Positions 1-5,278 of a stretch of DNA of 5,278 nucleotides are shown here, piece after piece. Made by a program: the position numbers and the translations under genes. The first letter of the stretch is position 1; each line of letters opens with the position of its first letter. Location of the stretch: positions 1 to 5,278 of the forward strand of contig JAAUQA010000278.1 in the NCBI GenBank assembly GCA_012032855.1. Reading direction: 5' to 3'. This DNA comes from Candidatus Competibacteraceae bacterium. Lineage in GTDB: Bacteria > Pseudomonadota > Gammaproteobacteria > Competibacterales > Competibacteraceae. The notes under the pieces are model-generated. The model was not told the DNA's origin. It saw nothing but the letters and a program-made list of their open reading frames with translations, and did not search any database.

Positions 1-71
1 ACACAATCGAATCGTATATCCCTGCTGCGGCTTTCATTGCGTAAGGGGATGACGTATTCGCCATAATCTTT

Positions 72-77
72 AGGAGA
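72..77 (+). promoter_or_regulatory. Ribosome binding site of petA
   Basis: AGGAGA lies six bases before the ATG at 84. It supports that ATG over the downstream in-frame TTG at 146, which lies beyond the frame break and has no comparable site. Confidence 0.75.
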
Positions 78-83
78 GCGCCC

Positions 84-682
84 ATGAGTACGGCAGACAG
101 TGTCAATCCTGACAGACGCCGTTTTCTGACCCAAGCCACCGTCCGTTGTTTGGCGGTATCGGTACCGCGTTTGCCCTGGTTCCCTTTGTCAAATCTTGGT
201 CCCCCAGCGAACGGGCTCGCGCAGCAGGCGCACCGGTCGAGATCGATATCAGCAAACTCGAACCCGGCGCACGAATGATCGTTGAATGGCGCAGTAAACC
301 GGTATGGGTGGTCAATCGTACCCCAGCCATGCTGGACGCGTTGCCCACGCTGGACGAAGAGCTGAGCGATCCCAGCAGCGAAGAACCCCAGCAACCGGCC
401 TACGCGCAAAACGAACACCGTTCCATCAAACCCAACCTGTTAGTCATGGTAGGGATTTGTACCCACCTGGGCTGTTCGCCGGTTTTTCGGCCGGAGCCCG
501 CCCCTGCTGATCTGGGGCCGGAATGGAAAGGCGGTTTCTTTTGCCCCTGTCACGGCTCAAAATTCGACCTCGCGGGCCGCGTCTATTCCGGCGTACCCGC
601 ACCGACCAACATGGAAGTTCCTCCTCACCAATATCTCAGCGATACGCGGGTCCTCGTCGGCGTTGATTCGGAGACTGCATAA
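84..682 (+). CDS. petA: Ubiquinol-cytochrome c reductase, Rieske iron-sulfur subunit (frame broken near N-terminus)
   Basis: This is the Rieske [2Fe-2S] subunit of the cytochrome bc1 complex. It takes an electron from ubiquinol at the Qo site of cytochrome b and passes it to cytochrome c1 on the periplasmic side of the inner membrane. Box I (CTHLGC, codons 458-475) and box II (CPCHGS, codons 542-559) supply the two Cys and two His cluster ligands and the disulfide cysteines. The ATG at 84 has an AGGAGA ribosome site six bases upstream, and its frame encodes a Tat-like N-terminus (DRRRFLTQAT). The conserved membrane anchor (GGIGTAFALVPFVKSW) and the rest of the protein lie in a different frame from about 146 onward. 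Dropping two bases in 141-151 gives a 198-residue protein, a normal family length. An in-frame TTG at 146 would give only 178 residues without the twin-arginine region, so it is unlikely to be the real start. The stop overlaps the petB start (TAATG). Confidence 0.93.
141..151 (+). other. petA: Frame break in petA
   Basis: The frame starting at 84 carries the Tat motif and the frame ending at 682 carries the Rieske domain; they are offset here. The segment reads gtccgttgttt before ggcggt. Removing one C of the CC at 143-144 and one T of the TTT at 149-151 gives Val-Val-Val before Gly-Gly-Ile-Gly. That matches the spacing I recall for this family between the FLT-AT motif and the GG of the membrane helix. 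Adding one base would also restore the frame, with one extra residue. Confidence 0.85.
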
Positions 683-1995
683 TGGCGAATACGCAAGGTA
701 CAACAGGCTTCGTCGGCTGGATCGACGAGCGTTTTCCGCTCACCCAACTGTGGCGTGAGCATCTCGGTGAATATTTCGCACCGCCGAATTTTAACTTCAT
801 GTTTATTTTCGGCGTTCTGGCCCTGGTGGTGCTGGTCAATCAACTCCTCACCGGACTCTGGCTGACCATGAATTACAAACCGTCCGCGGCTGAAGCTTTC
901 GCCTCAGTGGAATACATCATGCGCGATGTGGAATGGGGGTGGCTGATCCGCTACATGCATTCCACCGGCGCATCGGCCTTTTTCATCGTGGTTTACTTAC
1001 ACATGTTCCGCGGCCTCATGTACGGTTCTTACAAGAAACCCCGCGAGTTGGTGTGGCTAATCGGCATGCTCATTTTCCTGTGCTTGATGGCTGAATCCTT
1101 CTTCGGTTATTTGCTGCCTTGGGGCCAGATGTCGTATTGGGGTGCGCAAGTGATCATTTCGCTGTTCGGTGCGATTCCGGGTATCGGAGACGACTTGACC
1201 CTGTGGATTCGTGGTGATTACGTCGTGTCCGACGCCACCCTCAACCGCTTTTTTGCTTTACATGTGGTTGCAATTCCGATCGCTTTGCTCGGCCTAGTGG
1301 TGGCTCACGTCATCGCCTTGCATCATGTGGGGTCCAACAACCCCGAAGGCATCGAAATCAAGAAGTACGTGGACGAAACCGGCAAGCCTCTGGATGGCAT
1401 TCCATTTCATCCTTATTACACCGTGAAGGATTTGGTGGGCATTATTATCTTCTTGATGCTCGCTTCTATTGTGGTGTTCTTCTGGCCGGACGGCGGCGGT
1501 TATTTTCTGGAACATCCTAACTTCGAGCCCGCTGATCCGTTGAAAACCCCAGAACATATCGCTCCGGTATGGTATTTCACCCCCTATTACGCCATCTTAC
1601 GGGCGGTACCGGACAAGTTGCTTGGGGTCGTTGCGATGGGGGCATCGATCTTCCTGTTGTTTCTGCTGCCCTGGCTGGATCGGTGTCCGGTCAAGTCGAT
1701 TCGCTATCGCGGTCTGAGCTGGAAAATCGCGCTGATTTTATTCTCTGTATCTTTTGTCATACTCGGTTATGCAGGCGCTAAACCGCCTAGCGATGGCCTG
1801 ACGCTTATAGCCCGCATCTTTTCCTTTGTCTATTTCGGGTTCTTCATCTTCATGCCCTTTTATACCCGTAATGAAAAAACCAAACCGGTTCCGGATCGAG
1901 TGACCTATACCACGGTCACTATTGACGGCGCGGGCGATGCCAAGAGCGCGGTTCCCTTCGGCGAAGTCGACAAAGCAAGGATGACAGCGGAATGA
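682..1995 (+). CDS. petB: Ubiquinol-cytochrome c reductase, cytochrome b subunit
   Basis: This is the diheme membrane subunit of the bc1 complex, holding the quinol oxidation (Qo) and quinone reduction (Qi) sites. The 437-residue protein contains both the N-terminal four-helix heme domain and the C-terminal domain, not split as in b6f complexes. Heme ligand histidines are H93 and H107 on helix B and H194 and H209 on helix D. The second pair is 15 residues apart, against 14 in mitochondrial cytochrome b. The Qo motif is PVWY at 295-298, a variant of the mitochondrial PEWY that is known in beta- and gammaproteobacteria. LPWGQMSYWGA (145-155) is the conserved cd1-helix region. A hydrophilic tail follows the last helix, from about residue 398. 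The start overlaps the petA stop by one base, with CGGAGA upstream as ribosome site. The stop overlaps the petC start (ATGA), suggesting translational coupling. The frame is intact throughout. Confidence 0.98.
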   Translation: MANTQGTTGFVGWIDERFPLTQLWREHLGEYFAPPNFNFMFIFGVLALVVLVNQLLTGLWLTMNYKPSAAEAFASVEYIMRDVEWGWLIRYMHSTGASAFFIVVYLHMFRGLMYGSYKKPRELVWLIGMLIFLCLMAESFFGYLLPWGQMSYWGAQVIISLFGAIPGIGDDLTLWIRGDYVVSDATLNRFFALHVVAIPIALLGLVVAHVIALHHVGSNNPEGIEIKKYVDETGKPLDGIPFHPYYTVKDLVGIIIFLMLASIVVFFWPDGGGYFLEHPNFEPADPLKTPEHIAPVWYFTPYYAILRAVPDKLLGVVAMGASIFLLFLLPWLDRCPVKSIRYRGLSWKIALILFSVSFVILGYAGAKPPSDGLTLIARIFSFVYFGFFIFMPFYTRNEKTKPVPDRVTYTTVTIDGAGDAKSAVPFGEVDKARMTAE

Positions 1996-2758
1996 ATAAG
2001 CTAATCCCGATCCTGATGTTACTGTTACCCAGTTTGGCCACCGCAGCCGGTGGCGGCGGTTACCCCTTAGATCATGCGCCGATTGACGTGAGCAACACTG
2101 CGTCCCTACAACGCGGTGCTCGGCTGTTTGTCAATTACTGCATGGGGTGTCATTCGGCGGAATACCAACGTTACAACCGCTTGGCGCGTGACCTGGACTT
2201 GCCCGAAGAGCTGGTTGAACAGCACTTGATCTTTACTTCAACTAGCAAAGCGGACAATTCCGGTATCGAAAAAACCAAGATTGGCGAAACCATGAAAATT
2301 GCCATGTCTAAGAAAGATGCTAAGAATTGGTTTGGGGCAGCACCGCCCGACTTGACTCTGGTCGCACGCTCACGGGGAGCGGATTATCTTTATACTTATT
2401 TGCGCACCTTCTATCTGGATGACGGTCGGCCTTGGGGTGTCAATAACGCAGCCTTTCCCTTGGTCGGTATGCCGCATGTGCTGTGGGAACTGCAAGGCTG
2501 GCAAACGCCTATCTATACAGCCGATCCCCACGACCCAAGCAAGCAAGTCATCACCGGTTTTGAAGTAATGCAGCCGGGCTCCATGACGGTTCCGGAATTT
2601 GATCGGGCCATGGCCGATCTGGTCAATTTTCTATCGTATACCGCTGAACCGATTCAGCTAGAACGTAAGCGTATCGGCATCTGGGTTTTGCTGTTTTTGG
2701 CGCTTGGCCTTGTCGTGGCTATCCGCTCAAGAAAGAGTATTGGAAAGACGTTCACTAA
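1992..2758 (+). CDS. petC: Ubiquinol-cytochrome c reductase, cytochrome c1 (frame broken near C-terminus)
   Basis: This is cytochrome c1 of the bc1 complex. It accepts electrons from the Rieske cluster and passes them to soluble or membrane-bound cytochrome c in the periplasm. Residues 1-19 form a signal peptide ending ATA-AG. The heme c attachment motif is CMGCH at 50-54. AAPPDLTLVAR (116-126) is a family motif, and M160 in GMPHVLWELQG is the likely sixth heme ligand. A C-terminal anchor helix spans about 228-243. As read, the frame runs to a stop at 2834 with a basic, non-family tail. The expected ending LKKEYWKDVH plus TAA instead lies in another frame at 2726-2758. One T added between 2720 and 2721 joins them smoothly (VVAYPLKKEYWKDVH) and gives a 255-residue protein with the usual end. 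I therefore place the natural stop at 2758; the literal reading overlaps sspB by 11 bases. Confidence 0.94.
2720..2721 (+). other. petC: Frame break in petC
   Basis: A single missing base, best explained as one T in what should be gcttat, separates the body of cytochrome c1 from its conserved C-terminal LKKEYWKDVH. The restored helix has the family spacing between VLLFLA and AY-LKKEYW. The read-through alternative encodes Ser/Arg/Lys-rich sequence with no family resemblance. Confidence 0.88.
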
Positions 2759-2781
2759 GTCTCAACCGTGGCGCGGGGAGA

Positions 2782-2812
2782 GTTGTTCTCCCCCCCGGCG
2801 CGGGAGAACAAC
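2782..2812 (+). repeat. Perfect 11-bp inverted repeat (hairpin) between petC and sspB
   Basis: GTTGTTCTCCC (2782-2792) and GGGAGAACAAC (2802-2812) are exact reverse complements around a 9-base C/G-rich loop. An overlapping alternative stem pairs GGGGAGA (2775-2781) with TCTCCCC (2787-2793), and the two cannot form at once. No U-tract follows, so it is not a typical intrinsic terminator. It sits directly before the sspB ribosome site. It could stabilise the petABC mRNA 3' end, tune sspB expression, or be a small REP-like dispersed repeat. The pairing is visible; the role is inferred. Confidence 0.75.
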
Positions 2813-2817
2813 AAAGG
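2813..2817 (+). promoter_or_regulatory. Ribosome binding site of sspB
   Basis: AAAGG lies six bases before the ATG at 2824 and touches the base of the preceding hairpin. It selects that ATG over an upstream in-frame ATG at 2704, which would add 40 residues read out of frame through the petC end and the hairpin. Confidence 0.65.
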
Positions 2818-2823
2818 TCGCTA

Positions 2824-3201
2824 ATGACATCTAACCGCCCTTACCTGATTCGTGCGCTTTACGAATGGATCACGGACAACGGCCTGACGCCTTATTTGCT
2901 GGTAGATGCCGAGGCATCCGATGTGCAAGTGCCTCGGCAGTTCGTTCAGGAAGGGCGTATCGTACTGAACATTAACCCAAGCGCCGTGCAGGGGCTGTTG
3001 CTAGGCAACGAGTTCGTTGAATTCAGCGCCCGCTTCAGCGGAGCCCCCCATCAGGTCAACATCCCGACCCCGGCGGTGATGGCAATTTATGCGCGGGAAA
3101 ATGGCCAAGGCATGGTGTTCGGCAATGAGCCGGGCAGTGACCAGCCGCCCCCTTCCTCACCACAGCCGACCAAACGCCCTACTCTGAAAATAGTCAAATA
3201 G
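2824..3201 (+). CDS. sspB: ClpXP protease specificity-enhancing factor SspB
   Basis: SspB is the cytoplasmic adaptor that binds ssrA-tagged peptides from stalled ribosomes (and some other substrates) and delivers them to ClpXP. The 125-residue protein begins with the family motif RPYLIRALYEWITDN and continues with LTPYLLVDA, VQVP and IVLNI, then FSARFSG, VNIP and the AIYAREN block that forms the substrate-binding fold. A short, Pro/Ser-rich linker (about residues 102-117) leads to the C-terminal RPTLKIVK. This matches the ClpX-binding tail of E. coli SspB (RPALRVVK). The linker is much shorter than the acidic one in E. coli, which is 165 residues overall. The gene follows petABC as in many gammaproteobacteria, but its usual partner sspA is not between them. 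It probably shares the petABC transcript, possibly modulated by the hairpin just upstream. Confidence 0.95.
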   Translation: MTSNRPYLIRALYEWITDNGLTPYLLVDAEASDVQVPRQFVQEGRIVLNINPSAVQGLLLGNEFVEFSARFSGAPHQVNIPTPAVMAIYARENGQGMVFGNEPGSDQPPPSSPQPTKRPTLKIVK

Positions 3202-3220
3202 CGCCGGGCATAAGCCATCA
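3202..3220. other. Convergent intergenic gap between sspB and dolP
   Basis: Only 19 bases separate the two stop codons, and no stem-loop with a U-tract is visible in either direction. Transcripts from the two operons may therefore overlap at their 3' ends, or termination may be Rho-dependent. Confidence 0.6.
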
Positions 3221-3820
3221 TCAACTATTCCGTTCGATGTACTCGAACAATTTGACTACTTTTTGTACCCCGTTCACCCGACGCACCACATTGGTCACTG
3301 CATCCGCCTCGCGCGGCGTCAGCAAGCCAAATAAATAAACTTCGCCGCGTTCGGTCACTACCTTGACGCGGGTCGGGTCGAAATCCCGAATGCCATCCAC
3401 CTTGAATAACGAGGTCTTGACCGCAGTAGTCACTGCTGTATCAGCACTTCGACTGCTCAACGTGCTTGGGGGACCGACTCGCAATTCATTATGGACGTAT
3501 TTCACTTTCTCGATCTGTCGCGCGATATCGCCTGCCCGTTGTGACAATTCCGGCGTGGCGATCTCACCGCTCAGCAACACCGCGGTATTGTAACTGGTAA
3601 CATTGATGTGACTGCGTCCTTGCAACAGGGAATCCTTGCTGAGCGCGTCGTAAGTCTTGAGCTCAATCGACTGGTCCTCCCAAATCGTACCGGTGGTACG
3701 TCGGTCATGGCCTACAGCTATGGCGCCTGCCGCAGCGCCACCCATCAGCAGCCCCACGCACCCGTTCAGACTCATGAGTAAGCCCAGGCCCAAAAGCAGG
3801 CACCCTAAACGTCGGATCAT
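3221..3820 (-). CDS. dolP: BON-domain outer-membrane lipoprotein, DolP/YraP type
   Basis: This is a DolP-like lipoprotein, which in E. coli supports outer-membrane integrity and the BAM assembly machinery. The 199-residue product starts with a lipoprotein signal peptide (MIRRLGCLLLGLGLL) and the lipobox LNGC, giving Cys21 as the lipidated residue. Val at +2 argues for outer-membrane sorting. A Gly/Ala-rich stretch and a DRRTTGT segment follow, then two BON domains, about residues 45-115 and 120-195. Family motifs include INVTSYNTAVLLSGE and RVKVVTERGEVYLFGLLT. The length agrees with E. coli DolP (191). I chose the ATG at 3820 because GGAGG lies six bases upstream and the signal peptide begins there; an upstream ATG at 3862 would add 14 residues that are a shadow of the diaA 3' end. 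It sits directly behind diaA, as in E. coli and Pseudomonas. Confidence 0.93.
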   Translation of the reverse strand: MIRRLGCLLLGLGLLMSLNGCVGLLMGGAAAGAIAVGHDRRTTGTIWEDQSIELKTYDALSKDSLLQGRSHINVTSYNTAVLLSGEIATPELSQRAGDIARQIEKVKYVHNELRVGPPSTLSSRSADTAVTTAVKTSLFKVDGIRDFDPTRVKVVTERGEVYLFGLLTPREADAVTNVVRRVNGVQKVVKLFEYIERNS

Positions 3821-3821
3821 G

Positions 3822-4426
<605 letters not shown>

Positions 4427-4462
4427 TCACAGAATTCATGAAATCATCGTCAGCGATCCGAT

Positions 4463-5278
4463 TCAGGGGAATAACACCCGCAACCCCGAATCCCGCTGTG
4501 AAGCGTCTTTAATCGCCTTACGCGTTAACGCGCTGTCGATGATGTCACTGAGCAGAGCGGTATAGGTCAGCGGCGGCACCGAGTTTTCCCACAGATAATA
4601 AGACATTGATCCCGGTATGGGGTTGATCTCATTCAGAAACAACACGTTCTGTGCCTGATCGAAGATAAAATCGATACGCGCAACACCCGCACAGTCGATC
4701 AATTGAAACGCTCGTACCGCCATAGACTGGGCCTGTGTCTTGATGGTTTCCGGGACATCTTTAGGATCAATGCGTCGCTCTGCATCGGCGATGCTACCGG
4801 TGCGCTGTTGTCCCTTTTTCCCTTTGCCGCTGGAACCGTACTTGTCCTGATAGGTCAGGACACCGCTTTTGGATAACGGACGTTCCACCACTGAGGGATG
4901 AATCTCGGCGCCCCGCATGACGCTGACGTTGATTTCGGTAATCGCCACCACTTGCGGTTCGATCAAGGCAACTTCGTCAAAGCGGAATACTTGCTCTAAG
5001 GCCGCATCTAATCCAGCGGCATCGGTCGCCGATGCTATGCCGATTGACGAGCCGAGATTGCACGGTTTGACGAATAGCGGAAACTGATCCGTACCTGTAT
5101 TTGCCAACACCGCATCGCGAGCTGCGACCGGATCGCGGCGCCAGTCTTCGCGATTTACTGTCGCCCACGGCAGCACAGGAACACCGCCGGCTTGTAATAA
5201 CCGTTTGCACTGCGCCTTATTCATGCTGAGCGCCGACGCCAACACTCCGCTCCCGACATAAGCCACATCGGCCATTTC
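4463..5278 (-). CDS. D-alanine--D-alanine ligase-like ATP-grasp protein, 5' end outside window
   Basis: This resembles a cytoplasmic D-alanine--D-alanine ligase, which makes the dipeptide for peptidoglycan precursors. About 271 C-terminal residues are visible; the frame is open to the window edge, so the ATG at 5275 is internal and roughly the first hundred residues are missing. Numbering from that Met: YVGSGVLASALSMNK (6-20) is the end of the N-terminal domain. FVKPCNLGSSIGI (68-80) is the ATP-grasp glycine loop, with K70. E106 and E114 match ATP-contacting glutamates. YQDKY (142-146) carries the Lys-Tyr pair associated with D-Ala rather than D-lactate as second substrate. R200, D202, E216 and N218 (VARIDF, LNEIN) fit the catalytic Arg and metal ligands. 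The omega-loop region after 146 is long and Gly/Lys-rich (SSGKGKKG), and the ending NPIPGSMSYYLWE differs from E. coli DdlB. This suggests a divergent Ddl subgroup, possibly a second copy outside the division cluster. Substrate is inferred. Confidence 0.85.
   Translation of the reverse strand, partial: EMADVAYVGSGVLASALSMNKAQCKRLLQAGGVPVLPWATVNREDWRRDPVAARDAVLANTGTDQFPLFVKPCNLGSSIGIASATDAAGLDAALEQVFRFDEVALIEPQVVAITEINVSVMRGAEIHPSVVERPLSKSGVLTYQDKYGSSGKGKKGQQRTGSIADAERRIDPKDVPETIKTQAQSMAVRAFQLIDCAGVARIDFIFDQAQNVLFLNEINPIPGSMSYYLWENSVPPLTYTALLSDIIDSALTRKAIKDASQRDSGLRVLFP

Noticed and set aside
15..67. Promoter-like -10 matches upstream of petA (TATATC at 15-20, CATAAT at 62-67)
   Set aside because: The first has its -35 region mostly outside the window. 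The second has only a poor -35 partner (TTGCGT at 37-42, 19-base spacing) and would start transcription inside the ribosome site. The 83 bases before petA hold no gene that I can identify.
1294..1557. An 87-codon open frame antisense to petB
   Set aside because: It lies wholly within a strongly conserved petB region and has no family resemblance.
2720..2758. Programmed ribosomal frameshifting in petC
   Set aside because: No slippery heptamer or suitably spaced downstream structure was seen at the break, and a single missing base explains it more simply.
2782..2812. The hairpin as a Rho-independent terminator
   Set aside because: No U-tract follows in either direction; downstream is the sspB ribosome site.
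2704..2823. An N-terminal extension of SspB from the ATG at 2704
   Set aside because: The extension reads the petC C-terminal region in the wrong frame and then the hairpin; the SspB family begins at the RPYL motif just after 2824, which has its own ribosome site.

Overview
The window looks like chromosomal DNA from a gammaproteobacterium. The evidence is gene content and order: a petABC cytochrome bc1 operon followed by sspB, converging on a dolP-diaA pair. As I recall it, Pseudomonas has the order petA-petB-petC-sspA-sspB, then dolP, diaA, yraN and lpoA on the opposite strand. No mobile element, CRISPR array, tRNA or rRNA was seen.

Plus strand, 84-3201: petA (Rieske iron-sulfur protein), petB (cytochrome b) and petC (cytochrome c1) are packed with 1-nt and 4-nt overlaps. 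They encode the three catalytic subunits of ubiquinol:cytochrome c oxidoreductase. A 65-nt gap holding a perfect 11-bp inverted repeat separates petC from sspB, the ClpXP adaptor. The usual sspA is absent from this position.

Minus strand, 5278-3221: a 5'-truncated ATP-grasp D-Ala-D-Ala ligase-like gene is followed by a diaA/gmhA-type SIS gene and then dolP, an outer-membrane BON-domain lipoprotein. The two gene blocks converge with only 19 nt between the stop codons.

The most notable observation is that three of the seven genes carry small frame breaks exactly where the family-conserved sequence continues in another frame: petA near its N-terminus, petC near its C-terminus and diaA near its C-terminus. 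In each case one or two bases, mostly in short homopolymers, restore a family-typical protein. Indel errors in the sequence are the simplest explanation, but real mutations cannot be excluded from the sequence alone. Other points of interest are the missing sspA, the hairpin in its place, and an atypical Ddl paralogue where yraN would be expected. I see no convincing sign of an undescribed multi-gene system; this is mostly conserved core-genome content.
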